This document shows positions 33,219 through 39,984 of a DNA stretch of 39,984 nucleotides, piece by piece. The notes below the pieces were generated by a model. That model searched no databases and was not told the DNA's origin. It saw only the letters and a list, made by a program, of their open reading frames with translations. The translations under genes and the position numbers were made by a program. The stretch is from Flavobacterium araucananum (GTDB lineage Bacteria; Bacteroidota; Bacteroidia; Flavobacteriales; Flavobacteriaceae), in contig NZ_MUGS01000076.1 in assembly GCF_002222055.1 (NCBI RefSeq), positions 1-39,984 on the forward strand, in the 5' to 3' direction. Every line of letters starts with the position of its first letter. Position 1 is the first letter of the stretch.

Positions 33219-33704
33219 TTATTGAAGTTTTGATTTGTCTAATTCGCCAATAAAAGGAATCGACTCTAAAATCTCTGCTCGAATTATCGTCTGCAAATAC
33301 ACTTCTAACTGAATAAATTTAGCTGCATTTATAGCACCAACAGCCTTTTTGGCCTGACCATAAGTTTTGGAAAATAATTTTTCATAAGCCAAATGATTTT
33401 TCAAAGTTCCTTTTGCCAACTCATCCGCTTTTGCATCTGTTAGTGTTGCATAATTTACAGCGTAATCATTGATTAACTGAAATTTTGTTTGTCCAAGAGC
33501 CTTGCGCTCTGTTTCATAATTATCGTAAACTTTTGTAAATGCAACAAATTGTGTATCTGACAGATTCATGTATTGTTTTACCAGATCACCTTTCGATTTA
33601 CCATAAACACTTTGCAAAACCTCTACATCTTCCTTAAACGAAGACTGAGCATAAGATGAAAACGTGGCAAGTGCCATAATAAGAATAAGACTTAATTTTT
33701 TCAT
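33219..33704 (-). CDS. exported helical protein, unknown
   Basis: A 161-aa protein with a signal peptide (MKKLSLILIMALATFSSYAQ). The mature protein is nearly all helical (LVKQYMNLSDTQFVAFTKVYDNYETERKALG) and has the look of Spy/CpxP-like LTxxQ periplasmic proteins, but without a clear LTxxQ repeat. A stress-chaperone role is a guess. Single gene. Confidence 0.6.
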   Translation of the reverse strand: MKKLSLILIMALATFSSYAQSSFKEDVEVLQSVYGKSKGDLVKQYMNLSDTQFVAFTKVYDNYETERKALGQTKFQLINDYAVNYATLTDAKADELAKGTLKNHLAYEKLFSKTYGQAKKAVGAINAAKFIQLEVYLQTIIRAEILESIPFIGELDKSKLQ

Positions 33705-33778
33705 AGTTTTTGATTTTAATTTGTTTATAAAAATTCAATCACTATCAAATGTACATATTTTTCTTACACGAAACTTTC

Positions 33779-34300
33779 TTACTTTTTTATTGCTTCAGTT
33801 TTAGGTGCTTTAATTTCTCCATTATACGAGATTGATTCTCTATTGTTACTGTTTATAGAAAGTGTTGCTCCACCGTCAAAAAAGATAGAAAAAACTAAAT
33901 TATAGAAATCATTTGTTCCTTTTACAGAAGCTTTTACGGTATAACTTTTTTTGTTTTTTTCGACCTTTATATTTTCAGGAATACCTTCAAATTTTATCCC
34001 GCCATCTCCGCCATACGCAACATTAAATGCTCGCCCGAAAAATGGCAGATCGCAAGTTGTCTTTATGGCATCAAACTTTAGAAAATAAGTATTATAATCC
34101 AAAATAATAAGCCTGCCACCCAAAGGATTGGCTTTTTGTGCTTCAAAATCAAACTTTTTAGCATCAATCAAAGCTTCAATTTGTTTTTGTTTCTGCAGCT
34201 CTCTTTCTGCTTTTAATTCTTTCTTTGTTTTTTCCTGTGCCAATACCGGAAGATTCAAAAAGCACAGTAACACTAATAAAAGGGATAATTTAGTTTTCAT
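33779..34300 (-). CDS. exported DUF4251-like protein
   Basis: 173 aa from the ATG at 34300; the upstream frame from 34351 would add residues before the signal peptide. The signal peptide MKTKLSLLLVLLCFLNLPVLAQ is followed by a charged helix rich in K, E and R (EKTKKELKAERELQKQKQ) and a beta domain with LPFFGRAFNVAYGGDGGIKFEG and KKSYTVKASVKGTNDFYNLVFSIFFDGGATLSINSNNRESISYNG, matching my memory of the Bacteroidota DUF4251 family. Function unknown. Confidence 0.7.
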   Translation of the reverse strand: MKTKLSLLLVLLCFLNLPVLAQEKTKKELKAERELQKQKQIEALIDAKKFDFEAQKANPLGGRLIILDYNTYFLKFDAIKTTCDLPFFGRAFNVAYGGDGGIKFEGIPENIKVEKNKKSYTVKASVKGTNDFYNLVFSIFFDGGATLSINSNNRESISYNGEIKAPKTEAIKK

Positions 34301-34499
34301 AAAAGATATTTTTAATAGAGTTAAAAAAGGTATTTTCTGTTTTTTTTGCAAATTTCATCAGGGCAATAATTGCTGGTTTATGCGTCTACAATAAGATTAA
34401 ATTGCAACCAATAGTTTTAGTTTTATTTAACTATTGCCTGTAATCAATGTCGGAATTTTATGTTAAATTTACTTAATAATTAATTTAAAAGCCCTTTAT

Positions 34500-35027
34500 A
34501 TGAAAAAAATAATCGTTTCCTTCGCTATAATTACAGCCTTAATTGTTGGTTGTAAGACAAATACAAAATCAAATGATGCCAAAACTTTAACTGTAGCTTT
34601 AGAACCTAAAAGTAATAGCACAGTTGCAGGAACAGCTACTTTTACAGAAAAAGACGGTAAAGTAACTTTTGTTGCAAAAATAAGTGGTTTACAACCTGGT
34701 GTTCATGCGATCCATATTCACGAAAAAGCAGATTGTAGTGCTGCTGACGGAAGTTCTGCTGGAGGACACTGGAATCCAACTTTTAAAAAACACGGAAAAT
34801 GGGGTGTTGCAGAATACCACAAAGGCGATATAGGAAACTTTACTGCTGATGCAAAAGGTAACGGATCTATAACCTTAACTACTGACGAATGGTGTATAGG
34901 TTGTGGCGATGCCAGTAAAGATGTTTTAGGAAAAGGTTTAATTGTACATCAGGGAACTGATGATTTTACAACACAACCTACCGGAAATGCTGGCGGAAGA
35001 GTTGCTTGCGCAGGGATCATTAAATAA
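34500..35027 (+). CDS. sodC: Cu/Zn superoxide dismutase lipoprotein
   Basis: A 175-aa protein with lipobox VGC (Cys 18), so membrane-anchored outside the cytoplasm. Copper ligands are in HAIHIHEK, the zinc-bridging His in GGHWNP, further zinc ligands in KHGKWGVAEYHKGDIGN (His, His, Asp), and the last copper His in IVHQGTDDFTTQPTGNAGGRVACAGII, with the active-site Arg in GGR. Disulfide cysteines are present (ADC, RVAC). An extra Cys pair lies in EWCIGCGDA, where other SODs have a shorter loop. It dismutates periplasmic superoxide. Confidence 0.93.
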   Translation: MKKIIVSFAIITALIVGCKTNTKSNDAKTLTVALEPKSNSTVAGTATFTEKDGKVTFVAKISGLQPGVHAIHIHEKADCSAADGSSAGGHWNPTFKKHGKWGVAEYHKGDIGNFTADAKGNGSITLTTDEWCIGCGDASKDVLGKGLIVHQGTDDFTTQPTGNAGGRVACAGIIK

Positions 35028-35036
35028 AAAAACAGG

Positions 35037-35072
35037 ATAACCACCAGATTTTTCACAAAATCTGGTGGTTAT
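35037..35072 (+). terminator. hairpin after sodC
   Basis: A 16-bp perfect stem ATAACCACCAGATTTT and complement with loop TCAC. The T run after it is weak, so termination may be partial or the hairpin may stabilise the mRNA. Confidence 0.7.
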
Positions 35073-35135
35073 TTCATTTAAAATTAATCCTAACACAAGA
35101 AAAAGATATAGCTTTGCAGCTATAAATTAAAATTA

Positions 35136-36338
35136 ATGATTAACCCATCAGCATCAGGTTGGATAGACAAGTTTTTTAGTGAACAAAAGTTTTCAGAAGC
35201 TATTCCTTTTGAAACTACGGAATCGTTTTACTATAAAGTCAGAGAAACCGGTTTTATTTATGGTCATATCATTGATATAGATTCTCAAATTCCAATTCCT
35301 ATAAAAGGATGGTTTAAAACCGAGATTTCTAAAGTCGCTTTATTAAATACTTTATATCACGTTTTTTGTTTAGAAAAAAGAAGTTCTGAACCAAAAAATT
35401 TTATAACAGAAGTTTTAAAGTTTTATAAGGAAATGAATCCTGAGGGATTTAATATATTCAAAATTTTACTCCCAAAAGATACGCCTTCCCTATCTTTAGA
35501 AAACATCATAGATCAGCGGGTTCAAACCAATGATAGTATCATTAGTAAAAACTTTTCTCACTTAGTTACCAATGCACTTTTGTTTATTGATGTCCTGGCA
35601 TTCAGGCAATATCTGGAGCATGGTTCTATTCCTGAAAAATATCTTAAACGTATCGAAGAAACCGTTCTTGGTATTGTAGCATTGGCATTAAAAACAAAAA
35701 CCATTAAATCTCAGCATGATGATTTATTGATTAAACTTTTTGAAGCTTCTATACGCTATTCAAAATTTTCAAAAGTTACCGTTGATACTTTAGAAACCTT
35801 ACAGTTGAGTTATTTCAATAACAAATTAGAATATTATTATCTAATTGATATGGCAGGAATGGCTTTATGGAGTGATGGTGTTGTAGAAAATGAAGAAGCT
35901 TACTTTTTATACTCTTTAGGATCAATGATGGGCGTTTCTGATGATTTTGTAAGCAAAAGCATTGAGACAACAAATACATTTATCACCACTCATAAAAAGA
36001 AAATCCCTTATTTTAATTACTCTAATCCGGTAAAACACTTTTATGATCAAATGACGCACAGCGTTGTAAAACTGATTATAAGAAACAAAAACAGACTCGT
36101 TAAGGAAATTATTCAGAGTAAAGAATTAATGGTTCTTCTCGCTTATTCTACAACCAGAGATTTGGATGCCAAGGAGAAGAAAAAGGTAAAAAAACAGCTT
36201 TTGGATATTTGCAAAACGATTCCGTCACTAACCATTTTTTTACTCCCGGGCGGAAGTTTATTATTACCCATTTTAATAAAATTTATTCCAACAATGTTAC
36301 CATCAGCTTTCAATGAAAATCTGGACGAAAACGAATAA
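35136..36338 (+). CDS. LETM1-related (biofilm-associated type) protein
   Basis: A 400-aa protein without signal peptide. The C-terminal segment SLTIFLLPGGSLLLPILIKFIPTMLPSAF (about residues 360-390) has the LETM1 signature, including the Pro-Gly and Pro-rich hydrophobic helix. In the middle, LIDMAGMALWSDGVVENEEAYFLYSLGSMMGVS resembles a TerB-like acidic helical region. In Flavobacteriia such proteins are annotated as LETM1-related biofilm-associated; I cannot tell a molecular role. Membrane association through the C terminus is likely. Confidence 0.75.
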   Translation: MINPSASGWIDKFFSEQKFSEAIPFETTESFYYKVRETGFIYGHIIDIDSQIPIPIKGWFKTEISKVALLNTLYHVFCLEKRSSEPKNFITEVLKFYKEMNPEGFNIFKILLPKDTPSLSLENIIDQRVQTNDSIISKNFSHLVTNALLFIDVLAFRQYLEHGSIPEKYLKRIEETVLGIVALALKTKTIKSQHDDLLIKLFEASIRYSKFSKVTVDTLETLQLSYFNNKLEYYYLIDMAGMALWSDGVVENEEAYFLYSLGSMMGVSDDFVSKSIETTNTFITTHKKKIPYFNYSNPVKHFYDQMTHSVVKLIIRNKNRLVKEIIQSKELMVLLAYSTTRDLDAKEKKKVKKQLLDICKTIPSLTIFLLPGGSLLLPILIKFIPTMLPSAFNENLDENE

Positions 36339-36367
36339 AAAAAATCGCCTTTTTGAGGCGATTTTTT
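36339..36367. terminator. bidirectional terminator
   Basis: A 12-bp stem AAAAAATCGCCT/AGGCGATTTTTT with a 5-nt loop, between convergent LETM1-like and carbonic anhydrase genes. Confidence 0.9.
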
Positions 36368-36377
36368 TGTTTTATTA

Positions 36378-37013
36378 TTATAAGTCTAATTGATAAACTT
36401 CATCAAGCTCATCATTCGAAGCAATGTTGACATTTAAATCGGTTACAAAACCAGAATTCAATCCGTAAACCCATCCGTGAAGCATTAAGTCCTGACCATT
36501 TTTCCAGGCTCCCTGCACAATCGAAGTTTTTGCTAAGTTATATACTTGTTCTTTTGCATTGATTTCGACAAAAGCATTAAAACGCTCCGTTTCATCTGCA
36601 ATAGAATTGAGGTATTTATCATGCAAACGGTATTCATCCTTGATGTGACGAATCCAGTTATCGATAATTCCAACAGATTGATTACCCATAGCCGCTTTTA
36701 CACCACCACAACCGTAATGTCCGCAAACAATAACGTGTTTTACTTTTAGTACGTTTACAGCATAATCAAGAACACTTAACATATTCATATCAGAGTGTAC
36801 GACCATATTGGCGATATTACGGTGTACAAAAACTTCTCCGGGCTTAGCGCCAATAATTTCATTTGCCGGAACACGACTATCAGAACATCCAATCCATAAT
36901 AATGGCGGTGTTTGTCCTTTTGCCAAATCTGCAAAATAATTAGGATCCAGGGCTAATGATTTTTCAACCCACTGCTTATTGTTTTCTAGTAATTGTTTAT
37001 AAAACTCTCTCAT
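36378..37013 (-). CDS. can: beta-class carbonic anhydrase
   Basis: A 211-aa protein. Zinc ligands are the Cys in WIGCSDSRVPANEI (with the Asp-Arg dyad) and His/Cys in VCGHYGCGGVKAAM; HRNIANMV is also conserved. It interconverts CO2 and bicarbonate in the cytoplasm. The length fits the ~210-aa plant/bacterial type. It lies downstream of the SulP transporter on the same strand (131 bp), suggesting joint bicarbonate uptake and use. Confidence 0.93.
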   Translation of the reverse strand: MREFYKQLLENNKQWVEKSLALDPNYFADLAKGQTPPLLWIGCSDSRVPANEIIGAKPGEVFVHRNIANMVVHSDMNMLSVLDYAVNVLKVKHVIVCGHYGCGGVKAAMGNQSVGIIDNWIRHIKDEYRLHDKYLNSIADETERFNAFVEINAKEQVYNLAKTSIVQGAWKNGQDLMLHGWVYGLNSGFVTDLNVNIASNDELDEVYQLDL

Positions 37014-37144
37014 TATATTTTTTTTTATTTTTTTGAATGGTACTTTTTTATTGCCTAAAGAATATTAAAAGAACTTTTATGTAAAGTTACCTAAAATTTA
37101 ATTCTCTTTATCAACTAAGAAATAACACCTGTTTTAAATTTTTC

Positions 37145-38794
37145 TTAAAATTCTTTTTTTACTGCTTCTTTTTGCACCAATACTCTTTTTGCAACATCAT
37201 AATAATGCTCTATCGAAACATGATTATTAATATCAGGTGAGTTTTCAAGCTCATACGCTGCTTTAAAACCTTTTAGTTTGACCTTAATATTTTGGTCTAC
37301 AGCACGTGTTTCTTTAAATTCACGAATTAAATCCAAAACATCATGTGCAATATACTCAGTATCATGTGCATTAATAATGACTTTAGAGTTTTCAGGAATT
37401 TCACCTAATGTCGATTTGATGGCGGCTTTGTTCAAAAATGAAACTTCTTGCGCCAAATCGATATGAATAACATCTCCGTCTTCGTATTCTTCTTTTTTAA
37501 AGCTGTAAGCTCGTTTTAAGTTTCCTCTTAATACAAAAATGATACTAATAATAATTCCTAAAGCAACACCTTTAAGCAAATCTGTTGCTACAACAAATAC
37601 TAATGTCGCTACAAAAGGAATAAATTGGTATTTTCCTTTTTCCCAGAAATGTTTAAACGTTGCCGGTTTAGCCAATTTATATCCTACCAAAATTAAAACG
37701 GTTGCCAAAGTCGCCAACGGAATTTTGTTTAAAAGTGCCGGCACTGCCAAAACACTCAATAACAATAATACTCCGTGAATAATGGTTGACATTTTTGACT
37801 TTGCTCCTGCATTATTATTTGCAGATGATCTTACGACAACTGATGTCATTGGTAAACCTCCTAAAAGTGAACTCAAAACATTACCAATACCCTGAGCTCT
37901 AAGCTCAACATTAGTGTTTGTATATCGTTTTTGCACATCCATTCTGTCAGCGGCTTCAATACAAAGTAATGTTTCAATAGAAGCAACAATGGCAATTGTA
38001 ATAGCAACTACCCAAACTTGCGGATTTGTAACTGCTGCAAAATTTGGTGTAATCAGAATAGATTTAAATTCATCAAAAGATTTTGGAACTGGCAATGAAA
38101 CCAAATGCTCTTTTGCAATTGCCAATGAGCTTCCTGTAGAAACAAAAAATTCATTTAAAGCGATCCCAACAATGACAGCTACAAGTGCTCCGGGAACTAA
38201 CTTTAATTTCTTTAGAAACGAAACTTTATCCCACGAAATCAATATTACAAGCGAAATAAGCGAAATTACTACTGCTCCTAATTGAATGTGCTTCAGAACG
38301 TCGAATAGAAATGAAAACGAATTGCTTCCGTCATTTTGAACAAAAGCCTGATCACCTTCAAAATCTGCATCATAACCAAATGCGTGAGGCAATTGTTTTA
38401 ATATAATAATGATACCAATACCTGCCAACATTCCTTCGATAACATTTGTTGGAAAATAATTAGAGATACTTCCGGCTTTTAAAAACCCTAATGCTAATTG
38501 TATTAGTCCCGCAATAAAAACAGACATTAAAAACACATCAAAAGCACCAAAATCAGTAATAGCGGTCAAAATAATAGCTGTTAATCCAGCTGCTGGTCCC
38601 GAAACGCTAATGTGGGACTGGCTTAGATAACCTACCACAATACCACCAATAACACCCGAGATAATACCAGAAAACAAAGGTGCTCCAGAAGCCATAGCGA
38701 TACCTAAACACAATGGAAGAGCCACCAGAAAAACCACTAAACCTGAAGCAAAATCAGATTTAAGGTTGGCAAAAAGATTGATTTTTTTTGTCAT
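37145..38794 (-). CDS. SulP-family anion transporter (bicarbonate/sulfate)
   Basis: A 549-aa protein with about 10-12 membrane helices starting at GLVVFLVALPLCLGIAMASGAPLFSGIISGVIGGIVVGYLS, then the SulP signature around SHISVSGPAAGLTAI. A short C-terminal STAS-like region (IHIDLAQEVSFLNKAAIKSTLGEIPENSKVIINAHDTEYIAHDVLDLIREF, residues ~445-500) follows. The neighbouring carbonic anhydrase makes bicarbonate the likely substrate (BicA-like), though sulfate or another anion cannot be excluded. Confidence 0.88.
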   Translation of the reverse strand: MTKKINLFANLKSDFASGLVVFLVALPLCLGIAMASGAPLFSGIISGVIGGIVVGYLSQSHISVSGPAAGLTAIILTAITDFGAFDVFLMSVFIAGLIQLALGFLKAGSISNYFPTNVIEGMLAGIGIIIILKQLPHAFGYDADFEGDQAFVQNDGSNSFSFLFDVLKHIQLGAVVISLISLVILISWDKVSFLKKLKLVPGALVAVIVGIALNEFFVSTGSSLAIAKEHLVSLPVPKSFDEFKSILITPNFAAVTNPQVWVVAITIAIVASIETLLCIEAADRMDVQKRYTNTNVELRAQGIGNVLSSLLGGLPMTSVVVRSSANNNAGAKSKMSTIIHGVLLLLSVLAVPALLNKIPLATLATVLILVGYKLAKPATFKHFWEKGKYQFIPFVATLVFVVATDLLKGVALGIIISIIFVLRGNLKRAYSFKKEEYEDGDVIHIDLAQEVSFLNKAAIKSTLGEIPENSKVIINAHDTEYIAHDVLDLIREFKETRAVDQNIKVKLKGFKAAYELENSPDINNHVSIEHYYDVAKRVLVQKEAVKKEF

Positions 38795-38875
38795 AATACA
38801 ATACTAAAAAAATTATTCATTAAAGTTTTACCACATTTAATTAAAAATGTAGTTGGTTCAAAATAATCGGAAGTA

Positions 38876-39160
38876 TTATGCCAAGTTGGGAGGCGGAGCA
38901 AAAATGCTCGGGGAAATATTGTCTAGTTTTACAATATTTTCAGACACTATGGTCTTTTTTGCAATATAAACTGGCATTATAACTTCATGTTGAAGTATTG
39001 CCGGATAAACGGCAGCCTTAAGTTCTTTGTGTGAATGCTCCTCTTCAGAAAAACTGAAAAATATAGACGTATCATTACTTTTCTTCATCACCGTAACAAT
39101 TGTTGGGGTAGATAAGAAAGCAATAAATATGAATAATAATATGCGAGCGATTAATTTCAT
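38876..39160 (-). CDS. small exported or anchored protein
   Basis: 94 aa from the ATG at 39160; the frame from 39184 adds 8 residues before the hydrophobic segment. One N-terminal hydrophobic helix (LIARILLFIFIAFLSTPTIVTVM) and a soluble tail with SFSEEEHSHKE. A TATTTTTG box at 39173-39166 lies only 5 bases before the ATG. Small proteins of this type are seen in Flavobacteriia; function unknown. Confidence 0.6.
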   Translation of the reverse strand: MKLIARILLFIFIAFLSTPTIVTVMKKSNDTSIFFSFSEEEHSHKELKAAVYPAILQHEVIMPVYIAKKTIVSENIVKLDNISPSIFAPPPNLA

Positions 39161-39165
39161 TGCAG

Positions 39166-39173
39166 CAAAAATA
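39166..39173 (-). promoter_or_regulatory. -7 box of the 94-aa gene
   Basis: TATTTTTG matches TAnnTTTG. Five bases to the ATG imply a nearly leaderless mRNA and favour the start at 39160 over 39184. Confidence 0.45.
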
Positions 39174-39292
39174 GTGTTAAACAACTAATATCAAAGCGTG
39201 AGAGCAAAAAATTTATACAAATTTAACAATCATAAAAAAACAGAATGAAGACGAACCTACATTCTGTTTATATCTCACTAGCTAACAAGTAA

Positions 39293-39781
39293 TTACAACT
39301 CTTCTTCTAACCAGGCATTCATCATCCAGATCGTCTTTTCCTGCTCTGCAATAAAATCACTCATCATAGAATTCGTACCTTCGTCATTAATTTCGCCTGA
39401 TTGTTTCAAAATTTCTCTCTCTATCTTCAATAAATCCGTTAAAGAATTGACAATTAAATGAACTGCTTTTTCATCGTTCGAAATATTTTTTCCAACCGTT
39501 AATTTATTGTTTTTAATATAATCTTCAAATGTATGCAAAGGAGTTCCTCCTATTGTTAAAACTCTTTCGGCTATCATATCAATTTTTAATTGAGCATCTG
39601 TATATAATTCTTCAAACTTAACGTGTAAATCAAAGAAACGTTTACCACGAATATTCCAATGTATTCCTCTTAAATTTTGATAGTATACCTGAAAATTTGA
39701 CAACAGAATATTCAATTCCTTTACTAATAATTCTGACTCTTTTACAGGCAATCCTAAAATATTTGTTTTCATAGTTTTCAT
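39293..39781 (-). CDS. dps: Dps-family ferritin-like DNA-protection protein
   Basis: A 162-aa protein with the Dps ferroxidase motifs: YYQNLRGIHWNIRGKRFFDLHVKFEELYTDAQLKIDMIAERVLTIGGTPLHTFEDYI (His, Asp and Glu ligands at the dimer interface) and the helix FIAEQEKTIWMMNAWLEE. It oxidises and stores iron using H2O2, protecting DNA. The start may also be the ATG at 39772. A TAAATTTG box lies at 39807-39800. Divergent from the oxyR-like gene, the known peroxide regulator of dps in other bacteria. Confidence 0.92.
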   Translation of the reverse strand: MKTMKTNILGLPVKESELLVKELNILLSNFQVYYQNLRGIHWNIRGKRFFDLHVKFEELYTDAQLKIDMIAERVLTIGGTPLHTFEDYIKNNKLTVGKNISNDEKAVHLIVNSLTDLLKIEREILKQSGEINDEGTNSMMSDFIAEQEKTIWMMNAWLEEEL

Positions 39782-39799
39782 TTTATAATAAGTTTACTA

Positions 39800-39807
39800 C
39801 AAATTTA
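39800..39807 (-). promoter_or_regulatory. -7 box of dps
   Basis: TAAATTTG matches TAnnTTTG, 18 bases before the dps ATG. The ~100-bp divergent gap to the oxyR-like gene is where OxyR would bind. Confidence 0.5.
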
Positions 39808-39851
39808 AGATAAGTTCTTTAAAAATATTATAAAAAAAAATTATATTTTCT

Positions 39852-39859
39852 TATTTTTG
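39852..39859 (+). promoter_or_regulatory. -7 box of oxyR-like gene
   Basis: TATTTTTG matches TAnnTTTG, 20 bases before the ATG at 39880. Confidence 0.45.
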
Positions 39860-39879
39860 CATCACAAAATACTATCAAA

Positions 39880-39984
39880 ATGACGATCACTCAATTACAA
39901 TATGTGTTAGCTGTTGCAGAACATAAAAATTTTACACTTGCTGCCGAAAAATGCTTTGTTACCCAGCCTACCTTAAGTATGCAG
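39880..39984 (+). CDS. oxyR: LysR-family regulator, OxyR-like (3' end outside window)
   Basis: Only 35 codons are inside the window: MTITQLQYVLAVAEHKNFT, then LAAEKCFVTQPTLSMQ. This is the start of a LysR helix-turn-helix, and QLQYVLAVAEHKNFTLAAEKC with TQPTLS is typical of OxyR. The reading frame is open to the edge. Divergence from dps supports OxyR, the peroxide sensor. The sensing cysteines lie outside the window. Confidence 0.8.
   Translation, partial: MTITQLQYVLAVAEHKNFTLAAEKCFVTQPTLSMQ

Overview
The window reads as a chromosomal segment of a Flavobacterium-like member of the Bacteroidota. It is AT-rich, carries TAnnTTTG-type -7 promoter boxes, lacks strong Shine-Dalgarno sequences, has many Flavobacteriia-type secreted proteins, and contains several dispersed palindromic intergenic repeats. 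There is no rRNA, no ordinary intact tRNA and no CRISPR array.

Layout. 1-4801: a WGR-domain giant protein and a SWIM zinc-finger protein, closed by a bidirectional terminator. 4832-7729 (-): an exported tyrosinase operon with a Cys-rich companion and a multicopper-oxidase-like protein that has lost its copper ligands. 8023-11264 (+): a type VI secretion Hcp/TssD subunit fused to a putative effector domain, then three exported or lipoprotein ORFs that look like immunity proteins. 11310-12320: a small hypothetical protein and an XRE regulator with a perfect palindromic operator. 12351-16074 (-): a very AT-rich, overlapping gene pair (SMC/RecF-like ATPase plus APH-like kinase) that resembles a defence system. 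16460-17257: a TatD nuclease.

17596-24878 is the most unusual part and looks like an RNA-repair locus. It contains the RNA ligase RtcB, a 746-aa zinc-binding/TerD-like protein, an RNA-coding region of about 750 nt, an HD phosphohydrolase (COG4339 type) and a WYL transcription factor. On the same strand as rtcB, the RNA region holds (i) a ~190-nt RNA with canonical tRNA acceptor, D and T arms but a greatly expanded middle; (ii) a tRNA-Lys(UUU)-like gene that becomes a fully canonical 72-nt tRNA only if a 44-nt insert in the 5' anticodon stem is removed; and (iii) five copies of GGTCAA-N7-TTACTTC, whose N7 differs between copies yet in each copy can pair with a nearby segment. Three related 25-bp palindromes sit at equal distance upstream of an AAYCTTTG promoter box in front of RNA 1, of the RNA array/TerD-like gene, and of rtcB. 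This points to one shared regulator, plausibly the WYL protein. The inference is an inducible RNA-damage response with built-in tRNA mimics that may serve as decoys, sensors or RtcB substrates.

25100-31754 (+): a MarR regulator and the beta-oxidation genes fadN-fadA-fadE, interrupted by a four-helix-bundle (S23-like) gene that sits between halves of a local repeat. 32052-39984: chitinase, small exported proteins, a Cu/Zn superoxide dismutase lipoprotein, a LETM1-related protein, carbonic anhydrase with a SulP anion transporter, Dps, and the start of an oxyR-like LysR gene cut by the window edge.
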